From assembly GCF_003931855.1 (NCBI RefSeq), contig NZ_CP034248.1, forward strand, positions 3,658,001 through 3,722,000: 64,000 nucleotides of DNA. The letters run 5' to 3'. Positions 1 through 8,074 of the stretch are shown in pieces. Position 1 is the stretch's first letter, and each line of letters opens with the position of its first letter. The DNA comes from Paenibacillus lentus (lineage in GTDB: Bacteria; Bacillota; Bacilli; Paenibacillales; Paenibacillaceae). The translations under genes and the position numbers were made by a program. The notes beneath the pieces are model-generated. The model saw only the letters and a program-made list of their open reading frames with translations, was not told the DNA's origin and did not search any database.

Positions 1-226
1 GGATACGAACGGCATTCAGTCCAAAAGATTTGATGGCAGCAAAATCTCGTTCTGTAATATATTCCTGACGATGTACTTTAATCCGAGCTTCATAGACTTC
101 TTTGGAAAGCTGAGTAGGCAAATAATACTCATCCGCCGCGGTTGTGCCTTCAAATAGACCAGGACTCATCCACTTTTCCAGTACCAGCCAATTTCCAAGA
201 TTAACTCCTTTAATATACATCTTCAT
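1..226 (-). CDS. GH5-family beta-glucanase, N-terminal part (runs off window)
   Basis: Only about 75 N-terminal residues are in the window. They read KGVNLGNWLVLEKWMSPGLF and, further on, RDFAAIKSFGLNAVRI, the opening strands of the TIM barrel of exo-1,3-beta-glucanase-type GH5 enzymes (family knowledge). There is no signal peptide, so it is probably cytoplasmic. Two in-frame ATGs lie at 224-226 and 218-220; the GGGTGG ribosome site sits about six bases before the second, so 220 is the better start. It is divergent from the AraC gene at 384, which is its likely regulator (inference). The active-site glutamates lie outside the window, so the substrate is unknown. Confidence 0.75.
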   Translation of the reverse strand, partial: MKMYIKGVNLGNWLVLEKWMSPGLFEGTTAADEYYLPTQLSKEVYEARIKVHRQEYITERDFAAIKSFGLNAVRI

Positions 227-383
227 CCACCCTTTTCTGCTCTCATATTTGTAAGCTCAGGAATAGTGTATGGCAAAGACCAAACATCTTATATCACTTT
301 TTACGCTTTTATATCATATAAGTCAGAAATGATGCGTTGTTTTTGATATACTGTTACTAGAGAGGAAAGGATTTGATCGTATA

Positions 384-1577
384 ATGAATACGCTTTATTT
401 AATGCAGTATATCGCTAACCTATTAAATACGAATGTATATAAATATACACTCGAGGGCATTCCTCTTGAGCAGACTTCTTCCCACCAAGATGGTCTCACG
501 AAGCCTGCTGTGTTGGAGAGCTTTTTGCTGGAGGCCTGTTCCCAGGACATTCCGATTATTTTAGCTGCTGACAAACATCAACGTATATATTGCGCGGTCA
601 CTATTCCAAAGTTCATTTTTCTGGTAGGTCCAGTATATGTAAAAACCCCTCTAAGATTTCTTCACCACTTACCGATGTCCGATGGGAATTCAGAAGCAAC
701 TGTACCTGTATCAGAATGCGACCTCGATTCGTTGGTTCAAGCTTTGCTATTACTGCGAAATTTATTTTGCAAAGTACCCTTGAACGAGAATGTAGTATTC
801 AGTCATAATTTTATTGAAGCTCAGATGAACCAGAACGCAAAAAAGCATTTCTCCGACCTGATATTTCAGAATCAGGAAGCTGGAGAAATGCATAACCCTT
901 ATGATCAGGAAGTCCGAGAATTCAACAGTATTCGAAATGGCGACATCAAACAGTTAGAGCAAAGCTGGCGGGAACATTTTAATGGTCAGTATGGTGTTCT
1001 CGCTAAGGACGAGCTCCGCGCGATCAAAAACATCTGTATTGTCGTCATCACATTGGCCAGCCGCGCAGCGATCGAAGGCGGCGTATCACCAGAGATCGCC
1101 TACTCTCTTAGTGATAGTTACATCTATCAAATCGAAGAATTATCCGACCCCCAGACGATAACTTATTTGTGCCGCGAAGCCGAATATGAATACACCCAGA
1201 TGGTTCAGGACATCAAAAAGCAGAAGCGAAATCAGACATCTAAGAACAGTAACCATCCTCGAATCAGTCAGTGCAAGGATTATATTTTTAAGCATCTTCA
1301 TGAGAAAATATATATAAAAGATATCGCCGCAGCATTAAATACGAACGCCAATTATTTGGCAGAGCTATTTATCCGCAGTGAAGGAATCAGCATTAGCAGC
1401 TTCATTATTCAGGAGAAGGTGAACTTAGCCAAGAATCTTCTGGTCTACTCCAAGTACTCCTACAGTGAAATTGCGGCTAATCTAGCTTTCTGTTCTCAAA
1501 GTCACTTTGGCAAGCATTTTAAAGAGGTGACCAACCTTACGCCAAAACAGTATCGCGAAGCTTTTGGGGTCAGATAA
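384..1577 (+). CDS. AraC-family transcriptional regulator
   Basis: A 397-residue cytoplasmic regulator. The last 100 residues (about 296-395) form a double helix-turn-helix of the AraC/XylS type, with KDIAAALNTNANYLAELF as first and YSEIAANLAFCSQSHFGKHF as second unit, ending in the usual LTPKQYREAF. The first 280 residues contain no recognised sensor domain or membrane segment; this long N-terminal arrangement is common among Paenibacillus AraC regulators. It starts at an ATG about 12 bases after AAAGGA, an unusually long spacing; ATG 402 is an alternative. It is divergent from the GH5 glucanase gene, so a role in sensing a beta-glucan breakdown product is plausible but inferred. Confidence 0.88.
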   Translation: MNTLYLMQYIANLLNTNVYKYTLEGIPLEQTSSHQDGLTKPAVLESFLLEACSQDIPIILAADKHQRIYCAVTIPKFIFLVGPVYVKTPLRFLHHLPMSDGNSEATVPVSECDLDSLVQALLLLRNLFCKVPLNENVVFSHNFIEAQMNQNAKKHFSDLIFQNQEAGEMHNPYDQEVREFNSIRNGDIKQLEQSWREHFNGQYGVLAKDELRAIKNICIVVITLASRAAIEGGVSPEIAYSLSDSYIYQIEELSDPQTITYLCREAEYEYTQMVQDIKKQKRNQTSKNSNHPRISQCKDYIFKHLHEKIYIKDIAAALNTNANYLAELFIRSEGISISSFIIQEKVNLAKNLLVYSKYSYSEIAANLAFCSQSHFGKHFKEVTNLTPKQYREAFGVR

Positions 1578-1592
1578 CAACCGGTGTTCTGT

Positions 1593-2618
1593 TTATTTGA
1601 TGATCTGAACTTCAGGCTCTGGAATGAACCCATATTCCTTGAAGATCGCTTCAGAAATGACCATTTGCAGATGAATAATATCTTCCGAAGTGGCATCATT
1701 TACATTGATCAGCATATTTCCATGGTGAGGAGAAATCATTGCGCCCCCGGACCCTGTCCCTTTCATTTGCAGATGATCGACTAACGCGCCAATGGACTTC
1801 CCAATATCATAATTATTTTTAAAATAGGATCCGCAGGAATGATGGACAAAATGCTTGTTTTTAGCTCGATACTCTTCGATTTCTTGGATGAATGTCGGGG
1901 TATTGGGCTGCGTAAGTCTCTTCATTTCACCCGAGAAAAATGTATAAAACTGCATTAAATTCGATTTATTGTCCTTCATAAGCATATATCTTTCCAGAAT
2001 CGACTCAATCTCTGGCTGACTTAACAGCGGATAGCCTTCCACGGATATATCCGCCCCGACTATAATCCAGGGTTTATCTTGAAATAGAGATCGTTTATAC
2101 CCGTACTGGCATTCTTCGACCGGAATACACTGGACCTCTAAATTGGGTTCAGCCATATCCAAATAATAAACTCTGGAGATAACATCTCCGATCTGCCCCT
2201 GATAGTACTTAGCATTCATGTAAATGCCTGCACCAAGACTACCCGGTAGCAAATGCGTAAATTGAAAATCTTCGCTTTGAATTAGCTCGCCCGCAAGAGC
2301 TAGCATCGCCATCGGTATCCCAGCCGATACAAACCATCTGTTTTCTTTAACCTCGAATTGCAATAGTTCTTTTAGGGATATATACATCTTATTTGCGTTT
2401 GGATAGTCAGAAAACAAAACGTTGCTCCCAATTCCAAAAATCGTATACTCCAGATGCTGTTGATTACAATATCGTAGAAGTTCAACTAACTCGCCGACAG
2501 TTTGTGGGCTGGCGAAATACTCCGCATTTCCTCCTATGGCATAGGAGCAATGGTTGGCTAATTTCTCCTGCTTTTTAATAAATTGTTCGAGACGACGTGG
2601 CTCTTTATGTGAAATCAA
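1593..2618 (-). CDS. murB: UDP-N-acetylenolpyruvoylglucosamine reductase (MurB)
   Basis: MurB reduces UDP-N-acetylglucosamine enolpyruvate to UDP-N-acetylmuramate with NADPH and FAD in the cytoplasm, in peptidoglycan synthesis. The protein has the FAD-binding PCMH fold in its first 200 residues (FGIGSNVL; PGSLGAGIYMNA) and the C-terminal MurB domain with the catalytic serine in GSYFKN (Ser264) and the glutamate in the EPEV tail (Glu334/336). The start is TTG, seven bases after AAAGGTG. The usual NAGAYG loop is changed to NAKYYQG and the gene stands alone, away from any cell-wall cluster, so it may be a second, diverged MurB rather than the housekeeping copy. It converges on the AraC gene with only 15 bp between stop codons. 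Confidence 0.87.
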   Translation of the reverse strand: MISHKEPRRLEQFIKKQEKLANHCSYAIGGNAEYFASPQTVGELVELLRYCNQQHLEYTIFGIGSNVLFSDYPNANKMYISLKELLQFEVKENRWFVSAGIPMAMLALAGELIQSEDFQFTHLLPGSLGAGIYMNAKYYQGQIGDVISRVYYLDMAEPNLEVQCIPVEECQYGYKRSLFQDKPWIIVGADISVEGYPLLSQPEIESILERYMLMKDNKSNLMQFYTFFSGEMKRLTQPNTPTFIQEIEEYRAKNKHFVHHSCGSYFKNNYDIGKSIGALVDHLQMKGTGSGGAMISPHHGNMLINVNDATSEDIIHLQMVISEAIFKEYGFIPEPEVQIIK

Positions 2619-2728
2619 TCCTGGTCACCTTTCTATCCTTGTGGTCAATTTATTTTATTCGTCACCTATTCATCTTATCATATGAAGCTGATGCCCAAAA
2701 ATTGAAATAACTCCCTCCGTTCTAATAA

Positions 2729-3058
2729 TTAAATACCGCAGATAGTGAAGCATGTATGAATTTTAAAACATTCTTTAGTCCATTCATCAATTTCGTTAAC
2801 TATCTGTTTGGTAATCTCAGAGTTTGATGTGTTTATATTACGTTTGAGTTGATTCCAATCTTCTTCTGTAACTTCAGTAGGTCCATAATAATTAAAATCC
2901 TTAAAAGTTAGATATAAAAAATCTACTAATTTTGTTTCTGCTAAAGTTTCTTCAGTTAAATAGATTGAATCATTTTTCCAGTGAATATTAGCCAGTTGCC
3001 CCTGCATAAATTCGAAAACATCACTACGTGTAAGTTCTTGTTTATTTAGAATTTTCAT
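2729..3058 (-). CDS. Hypothetical small acidic protein (possible immunity protein)
   Basis: About 109 residues, starting at an ATG preceded by a strong GGGAGGG site. The reading frame is open further upstream, but without another ribosome site. It is acidic, rich in Asp, Glu, Asn and aromatic residues, with no signal peptide or membrane segment, and the DNA is more AT-rich than its neighbours. I do not recognise the family. A short open frame directly upstream (3072 to about 3190) looks like the C-terminal end of another protein and is cut off near the IS element. A toxin tail followed by a small immunity gene would give this picture, but this is only inference from size, composition and position. 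Confidence 0.5.
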   Translation of the reverse strand: MKILNKQELTRSDVFEFMQGQLANIHWKNDSIYLTEETLAETKLVDFLYLTFKDFNYYGPTEVTEEDWNQLKRNINTSNSEITKQIVNEIDEWTKECFKIHTCFTICGI

Positions 3059-3071
3059 TAATTCCCTCCCA

Positions 3072-3195
3072 CTATAAATTAATATTTTCTCGCTCTTTCT
3101 CACATTTCCTTAGAATTTTAACATTGACTACCTCGAGAGGTGGATATAACGGGAAGTTTATTGAATTTATTTCCTTTCGGCAGTGTGCGGGAACA
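3072..3195 (-). pseudogene. C-terminal coding remnant next to IS element
   Basis: An open frame without a credible start ends at 3072, fourteen bases before the start of the small gene at 3058. It ends with residues such as INFPLYPPLEVVNVKILRK, which look protein-like. Upstream it enters the IS110 left end, and on the far side of the IS (beyond 4845) all three frames on this strand are closed, so the rest of the gene is not simply displaced. It may be the tail of a secreted or polymorphic toxin whose partner is the downstream small gene. Function not identified. Confidence 0.3.
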
Positions 3196-3215
3196 GAGAT
3201 TGGAATGGATTTTCC

Positions 3216-3250
3216 AAAAAAAAGTGGTTTCCGTATGATCGCACCTTGGA
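3216..3250 (+). repeat. Left subterminal inverted repeat of the IS110 element
   Basis: A run of eight A residues followed by TCCGTATG and CTTGGA. It is the inverted counterpart of 4806-4838 with several mismatches. Position and character fit the subterminal repeats of IS1111-type elements. Confidence 0.55.
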
Positions 3251-3467
3251 TATCCACAACACTTCCTTGATGGTTTACCCTCCCATGTCACACGGGGTCT
3301 ATGCCCTTACATTCCTTCGTTCTACCTCTCAAGGGGTGGACGCCGTTTCTCGCTCCTTTACTGGGTCGTTGCCCTTATGGAATAGTTCCTGCGGCTGATC
3401 CGTGCTTCCATTGTCTCTGTATTGATCCTAAGCATATAGTGAGTCTATCGACCTGAACGTGATTGAT
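3251..3467 (-). ncRNA. Candidate bridge RNA region of the IS110 element
   Basis: The 217 bp between the transposase stop and the left repeat have no reading frame of note but contain several short self-complementary G/C-rich stretches on the minus strand. IS110-family recombinases use a structured non-coding 'bridge' RNA encoded in a non-coding end; in the IS1111 subgroup that RNA comes from the 3' side of the recombinase gene (established knowledge). The location fits, but I could not fold it or identify the target and donor loops, so this is inference. Confidence 0.4.
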
Positions 3468-4763
3468 TTAAGCAGCCAACTGAAGCTGAGCCCGGCGAAC
3501 CGGTCCTAAGACATCAGCGGCATTGTATACGATTTTCCTTGTGCCTAACGTGTGTAAAATGCGAATCAGTTTTCCACAAAGCGCCACAATAGACTGTTTC
3601 TTTTTCAACGGATTGACCTGACGCTGCGTATAATACTGATGCATCGCTTTAAACTCCGGGTTCTTTGCCACCATGGGCAACACGGCTCGGAAAAGTAGTG
3701 CTCGAAGACGTGATCGACCTCGTTTGCTGATCGTCGTTCGACCCTTTTTCTTTCCAGAACTGTTTTCTCGCAGGTTAAGTCCCGCGAGACGGATAATCTG
3801 TTGACCGTGGCTATACCGAGATAGGTCACCGGTTTCTGCTAGGAAGCCAGCAAGTGTCGTGATTCCTACACCCGGAATAGTGAGCATTTCCTGTGTGCCA
3901 GAAATCTGTTTGAGTAATAACTCCACTTGATTCATGATCTCTTCCAGTTGTTGTGTAAATAAGGCGTACTGTTGCATCCAAGTGTGTAACTCTAACTTAG
4001 CAGCAGTGGTACCTTCTGTGAGTCCAATGGATTCAGAGGCAGCTTCCACAAGCTTTTCAGCTCGCTTTATCCCTACGGCTCGCTGTACGTCTTGCTTCCA
4101 TCGCCCGAGGATCGCAGTGGCGCCAAGGGCTACGATCTCTTGCGGCAATGGAAACTCAGTCAACGTGACGAGCGCGGCTTTGCCCTCCCAGCTCTTAAAG
4201 ACGTTGTTAAACTCCGGGAAAAACCGATCGAGCCAGTTTTGAATCCGTCTTTGGACTTGCCCCAAACTGACCATCGTTTTCTCACGCATATTCATGAGAA
4301 TTCTCAAATCTGCGTAAACGCTAGTCGGTAGTTGGGGTTCGGTATAGTGACCGTTACGGACAAGATCCGCAATCACTTTGGCATCCTTGTAGTCATTTTT
4401 AGTCTGGGAGTTATCCTCCAGTTCCTTGCTCTTATGCACATGATGAGGATTCACGACCACGATACGAATGCCCTTGTCTTGCAAGAACTCAGCCAGGGGA
4501 AACCAGTAGTGTCCGGTGGGCTCAATGCCAAACACAATATCTGTTTTGGCGTACTGCCTCTGCAATGCCTTCATCCACGATACGAGTTTCGAGAGTCCCT
4601 TACGGCTGTTTTCAAATACACAGTCTTTGCCAAGCTCGATTCCGCGAAAATCGATCGCTCTGGCAACATGGGTGTCCTTTGCAATATCTGCACCGACAAC
4701 CAAAGTTTGATCTGTAATGTCCAAAATGCGTTGATTCTGTTTCTCTTTTAGCTTATACTTCAT
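3468..4763 (-). CDS. IS110-family transposase (DEDD recombinase)
   Basis: A 431-residue recombinase that moves the surrounding element by RNA-guided strand exchange. The N-terminal RuvC-like DEDD domain shows Asp26 (VVGADIAKD), Glu81 (GIEPTGHYW), Asp124 and Asp127 (NDYKDAK). The C-terminal Transposase_20 domain holds the helix-hairpin-helix motif IPGVGITTLAGFLAE and the serine region ENSSGKKKGRTTISKRG (Ser335/336), where the nucleophilic serine of this family lies. Length and all catalytic residues are normal, so the enzyme is probably active. The start is an ATG with AGGAGGACG upstream. No neighbouring gene is needed for its function. Confidence 0.95.
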   Translation of the reverse strand: MKYKLKEKQNQRILDITDQTLVVGADIAKDTHVARAIDFRGIELGKDCVFENSRKGLSKLVSWMKALQRQYAKTDIVFGIEPTGHYWFPLAEFLQDKGIRIVVVNPHHVHKSKELEDNSQTKNDYKDAKVIADLVRNGHYTEPQLPTSVYADLRILMNMREKTMVSLGQVQRRIQNWLDRFFPEFNNVFKSWEGKAALVTLTEFPLPQEIVALGATAILGRWKQDVQRAVGIKRAEKLVEAASESIGLTEGTTAAKLELHTWMQQYALFTQQLEEIMNQVELLLKQISGTQEMLTIPGVGITTLAGFLAETGDLSRYSHGQQIIRLAGLNLRENSSGKKKGRTTISKRGRSRLRALLFRAVLPMVAKNPEFKAMHQYYTQRQVNPLKKKQSIVALCGKLIRILHTLGTRKIVYNAADVLGPVRRAQLQLAA

Positions 4764-4805
4764 TTGAGCGTCCTCCTTCTAATTAGGGCAGTGAATGGTT
4801 CGCAT

Positions 4806-4838
4806 TCCAAGACCCAGCATACAGGAGGCGCTTTTTTT
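4806..4838 (-). repeat. Right subterminal inverted repeat of the IS110 element
   Basis: Read on the minus strand this begins with seven A residues and contains TCCTGTATG and CTTGGA, matching the left repeat at 3216-3250. It lies between the transposase start and the AT-rich flank. Confidence 0.55.
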
Positions 4839-4944
4839 GTTCAAATCTCATATTAATTCATTACAGGAATAGCTCCATACTACTTTTGGAATATTACACC
4901 ATGCGGCTAGAGAGATGCGTACTTATCAGGCACGCCACTATAAC

Positions 4945-4973
4945 AAAAAAAGCCGTCAAACTGACGACTTTTT
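4945..4973 (-). terminator. Terminator downstream of the Gfo/Idh/MocA gene
   Basis: A short hairpin (AGCCGTCA / TGACGACT with a three-base loop) flanked by A residues on the left and T residues on the right, so it can work in both directions. It sits about 60 bp past the stop codon at 5031. Confidence 0.7.
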
Positions 4974-5030
4974 ACGCGTATATTTTTGCAGCCCACCGCA
5001 ACCTATTATTGTTAATTTCCTCTGCCAGCA

Positions 5031-5969
5031 TCAGCATACGACTTGTTCTGCCAGCTTATGACTGTCTATCACCCGACTTGCACTGATCAGGCAATCATCT
5101 GGAAGATCCAAACCATGGAGGAAATCGTCGACTGCACCTGTAAATCCACGGCGATATAAGATACTGTCCCAGCTGCCAAACGTCTCCACTTGTGGAAGTA
5201 CACCACGCTCCATATACGTAGCTTCATCCAGATTGAGGACAGTTGCCGACCTTCCGCCCCCGTGCAACTCAATTTTCTCTAAGTCAGCCCCCGCTTGCCG
5301 CACCATATCAAACGTACTGTACACGGTATTACTGAGCCGTACAGCCCCTGCTCCGTGCAGCAGCCTGCCTGCATCGTCCTTGCGAATATAATGATGAAGC
5401 AGTTCATAGTCATGATCCGTCATCCATAATAGCAAGTCAAGCATGTGAATCAAATCATCATATACGGTCTCCTTCGCAGGGCGCTGATGAATCCCTGAAC
5501 GATGCTTAACCACGGTCACTGAATCGCAGCCCTGACCCCCCGCCATCCACTCCCGGACTTTCCGATACAGGGGAGCATATCTGCGGTTAAATCCAACAGC
5601 CAGCAATAATCCCTGAGCTTCGGCAAAGGCAGTCATCTCATTGGACTCCCGCAAGCTATAGGATAGAGGTTTGTCGACATAGACAGACAGCCCACGTTCG
5701 AGGCACTGCATAACGATATCAAAATGAGCCTCCGTTGCCGTGTGAACAAAAACTGCATCAAGATCCCAAGACAATACCTCTTCCATATCCGTTGTCCCTC
5801 GTTCAATTCGGTACAGATTTTGCATGTCCTGCACTGCCCCTGCAGATCGATTCATCAGCCCAACAATCTCTACATCAGAATGGGATGACAGTAGAGGCAG
5901 GTATACTTTGCGCGCGATACTCCCAAGCCCTATGATTGCAACACGGGTTCGTTTAGCCACATTGTCCAT
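5031..5969 (-). CDS. Gfo/Idh/MocA-family oxidoreductase
   Basis: A 312-residue NAD(P)-dependent dehydrogenase of sugars, inositols or related polyols. The N-terminal Rossmann fold has GLGSIARK near residue 14; the family's catalytic lysine is in VDKP (Lys100) and the histidine in DDLIHMLDLL (His175). It has no signal peptide. It lies 33 bp downstream of the Dabb-domain gene (6003-6305) on the same strand, so they probably form one transcript, ended by the hairpin at 4945-4973. The substrate cannot be read from the sequence. The start ATG is about eleven bases after GAGGTG, a rather long spacing. Confidence 0.88.
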   Translation of the reverse strand: MDNVAKRTRVAIIGLGSIARKVYLPLLSSHSDVEIVGLMNRSAGAVQDMQNLYRIERGTTDMEEVLSWDLDAVFVHTATEAHFDIVMQCLERGLSVYVDKPLSYSLRESNEMTAFAEAQGLLLAVGFNRRYAPLYRKVREWMAGGQGCDSVTVVKHRSGIHQRPAKETVYDDLIHMLDLLLWMTDHDYELLHHYIRKDDAGRLLHGAGAVRLSNTVYSTFDMVRQAGADLEKIELHGGGRSATVLNLDEATYMERGVLPQVETFGSWDSILYRRGFTGAVDDFLHGLDLPDDCLISASRVIDSHKLAEQVVC

Positions 5970-6002
5970 CGACGAAATTCACCTCTCTAACAGCCTGGGT
6001 AC

Positions 6003-6305
6003 TTACTTCTGAATAACCAAATCAATCTCCTGAAAACGGCTCACTTTTGTCTTCCAACGCTCCTCAACATACTTGACATGTACCGGATGGTTATTGTACG
6101 CGTCGTAAGCATTCTGATCAGCAAACACCATGGAGAATCCATAATCAAAATCATTCTTCTCACTCACCTGACGAAACACTTCGAATTGCTCAACGCCAGG
6201 AATCGCAGCCAGTTCTTCTCTGCTTACTTGCAGAAAAGCTTCTGTCTCGGGATTGTCCTTACCAGAATGCAATGAAAATGTCACCATATGTCTAATGGAA
6301 CTCAT
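6003..6305 (-). CDS. Dabb (stress-responsive alpha/beta barrel) family protein
   Basis: A 100-residue protein with the Dabb signature: an N-terminal strand with RHMVTFSL, a middle stretch EQFEVFRQVSEKNDFDYGFS, and NNHPVHVKYVEERW near the end. Dabb proteins form dimeric ferredoxin-like barrels; most have unknown ligands and some act on small aromatic or sugar-derived molecules. The start ATG has a good GGAGGAATTTGA site. It is first in a likely two-gene transcript with the downstream oxidoreductase, so it may act in the same pathway (inference). Confidence 0.85.
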   Translation of the reverse strand: MSSIRHMVTFSLHSGKDNPETEAFLQVSREELAAIPGVEQFEVFRQVSEKNDFDYGFSMVFADQNAYDAYNNHPVHVKYVEERWKTKVSRFQEIDLVIQK

Positions 6306-6368
6306 TCAAATTCCTCCTTCATACTCCGTGATTGCTTGGTTTAACTTAGTCTATTAAATAATAAGCTA

Positions 6369-6545
6369 CTAAAATCCAAATGTATACTGTTTTAGGACAG
6401 CAATTTCCTTTTTCAAACTTGCTGCGGCTTTAAGAGTCCAATAAGGATTCCTTAACATCCCTCTTCCGATTGCTACAAGATCTGCATCTTCATTGCCAAT
6501 AACGGCAGTGGCCAAAGACAGTGGGGTTTTGATTGGAGCACATTA
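6369..6545 (-). pseudogene. C-terminal relic of an Old Yellow Enzyme (NADH:flavin oxidoreductase)
   Basis: About 58 codons on the minus strand translate to DADLVAIGRGMLRNPYW followed by TLKAAASLKKE and a normal stop. This is the conserved phosphate-binding C-terminus of Old Yellow Enzyme/NamA-type flavin oxidoreductases. The upstream 300 residues of such an enzyme are missing: the frame closes at about 6545, next to the terminator hairpin at 6548-6587, and GH43 follows. There is no start codon. It is a deletion remnant, not a gene. Confidence 0.8.
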
Positions 6546-6547
6546 AT

Positions 6548-6587
6548 AAGAACGCCCTCAACAATGAATAAAGACGAGGGCGTTCTT
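6548..6587 (-). terminator. Terminator downstream of the GH43 gene
   Basis: A perfect 12-bp stem, AAGAACGCCCTC paired with GAGGGCGTTCTT, around a 16-base loop, about 60 bp past the GH43 stop. On the minus strand the stem is followed by ATTAATG, so the U-run is weak. Confidence 0.65.
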
Positions 6588-6649
6588 GTCAGGATGCAAT
6601 TAAATGAGAATAGAATAACAGTTAGTATCTGATTCCACCTTTCTTTAGA

Positions 6650-8074
6650 CTAATTCTCACCGTATACCTTAACTTCCCATAAACGAGGCGTATACCAGTT
6701 GCCTGGATTGTTCCAGAGATCCGCATCGACCATGTTGATTCTTACATATCTCGCCGTGGCCGATAGCGTATCAGAGGTAAATCCATACGTTGTGTTTCCC
6801 GTTCGATCCAGCGCTACCGTCCAGTTCAGATTATCTGTGCTGGTCTCGATTTTATACTTATAAAACGCCTCAGATCCTTTCACCATGAACCAGGAAATTT
6901 GAATGTTCTTGATACTGCTTACGGAGCCCAGGTCCACAGTCCACCAATGCGGCCAGGTCACGCTTGTCCCGACCCATTCGGATTGATAGTTGCCGTCGTT
7001 GGCATAGTTTGCTGGATTAGATGCTAATGCAGATTGAGCCGTCGCAGGCTTGCCTTGAGACAGCAGTGAACCGTTCGCTGCACCTTCTACCATTCCTGTT
7101 GCCGCATCAATTTTGATTTGGTCATAATACGTCATGGATGCGGTTGTCCCCTCTAAATTAAGCGGTAGCCAAACATATCTCGAGTCGCTTAATGCGCTTG
7201 GATTCCAGCGGTCACCCACATAGATAAAGGAGGTGGCGCCGCTGCCCTGTAGCGTTAGTATAAAGGCTGGCTGCGTATAAAAAGTAGCTCTGTCGCCTAA
7301 CGGCTGTAGATCCGACCATGGCCCATTTATATGGGTTGCCGTGGAATACATCGCCTGATTCGGATACCAGCCGGATGCCCCAGAGGTAATAAGGTAATAA
7401 ATTGAACCTTTCTTCACAACGGCCGGCGCTTCCCGATGGTCGCCCTCATAAATCATGTTTAATTCCTCAGCGATTTCCAAATAGTCGGGGGTAAGTTTGT
7501 AGAGCCTCAAATTATAGTTATTATCTGACGAAGAGAAAAGATAAGCCTGACCGTCCGTATCCTTGAAAATAGTCATATCCCTTGACGCTTTGCCATTCGG
7601 TTGGAAGCTCCCGTGATACGTAAACGGTCCCGTTGGCGTGGAGGAAGTGGCTACCGCAACCCTTGCCAAGGTGTATCCGCTGCCATCTTCATAGTGAGCC
7701 CACATCACGTATTTTCCCGTCGCATCATTATAGATTACCTTTGGTCGTTCGATCTTTGCATATTGCAGCTCTGAATCTGATGCGGTAGTCAGCGCATAAC
7801 TGCGCCATGTCCAGGTCTTCAAATCGGTGGATGAGTAAACCGTAACTGCTTTAAAATTGGCGCTGTTGTGGATCTTATCTTCACCGTACCAAAAGTAGGT
7901 TGAACCCACCTTAAGAATCGACCCGGCATGCGCCTGCAAGGAATCATTGTTCACGTCTTTCCACGGGGTACCATTTGCAATGGTTACGACTGCTGCATCG
8001 GCTTGAGGCAAATCTGTTGACAAACAAACGGCTAATAATACAAAAACGAGCAATAATCCAAACCCTCTTTTCAT
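6650..8074 (-). CDS. Secreted GH43 glycosidase (exo-beta-1,3-galactanase-like) with F5/8C domain
   Basis: A 474-residue exported enzyme. Residues 1-27 are a signal peptide ending in ADAA. Residues about 35-330 form the five-bladed propeller of GH43 in the subfamily that includes galactan 1,3-beta-galactosidases: QAHAGSILKVGSTYFWYGED near the start, IERPKVIYN, SRDMTIFKDTDG in the middle and a glutamate in DHREAPAVVKKG. Residues about 340-474 are an F5/8-type C (CBM32-like) sugar-binding domain (SEWVGTSVTWPHWWTVDLGS). It probably trims galactan side chains of plant arabinogalactan or pectin outside the cell. It stands next to the divergent AraC regulator at 8464 and near a sugar importer, suggesting joint control. 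The exact linkage is inferred from family resemblance. Confidence 0.87.
   Translation of the reverse strand: MKRGFGLLLVFVLLAVCLSTDLPQADAAVVTIANGTPWKDVNNDSLQAHAGSILKVGSTYFWYGEDKIHNSANFKAVTVYSSTDLKTWTWRSYALTTASDSELQYAKIERPKVIYNDATGKYVMWAHYEDGSGYTLARVAVATSSTPTGPFTYHGSFQPNGKASRDMTIFKDTDGQAYLFSSSDNNYNLRLYKLTPDYLEIAEELNMIYEGDHREAPAVVKKGSIYYLITSGASGWYPNQAMYSTATHINGPWSDLQPLGDRATFYTQPAFILTLQGSGATSFIYVGDRWNPSALSDSRYVWLPLNLEGTTASMTYYDQIKIDAATGMVEGAANGSLLSQGKPATAQSALASNPANYANDGNYQSEWVGTSVTWPHWWTVDLGSVSSIKNIQISWFMVKGSEAFYKYKIETSTDNLNWTVALDRTGNTTYGFTSDTLSATARYVRINMVDADLWNNPGNWYTPRLWEVKVYGEN

Larger units (their letters stand above)
3205..4845 (-). mobile_element. IS110-family (IS1111-like) insertion sequence
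   Basis: One intact transposase gene, about 80 bp on its 5' side and about 260 bp of non-coding DNA on its 3' side. Comparing the two ends shows an imperfect subterminal inverted repeat: 3216-3250 on the left against the complement of 4806-4838 on the right. The shared elements, in order, are a run of A, TCC, GTATG and CTTGGA. Subterminal repeats plus a long 3' end are typical of the IS1111 subgroup. The exact outer ends are uncertain by about 10 bp; IS110 elements do not make a clear target duplication. Confidence 0.75.

Noticed and set aside
3932-4751. Several plus-strand frames inside the IS element, including one of 139 codons
   Set aside because: Antisense to an intact transposase with all catalytic residues; no ribosome sites.
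3072-4990. Toxin gene split by the IS110 element with the other half on the right flank
   Set aside because: All three minus-strand frames are closed within about 40 bp of the right end, so no upstream half is present there.
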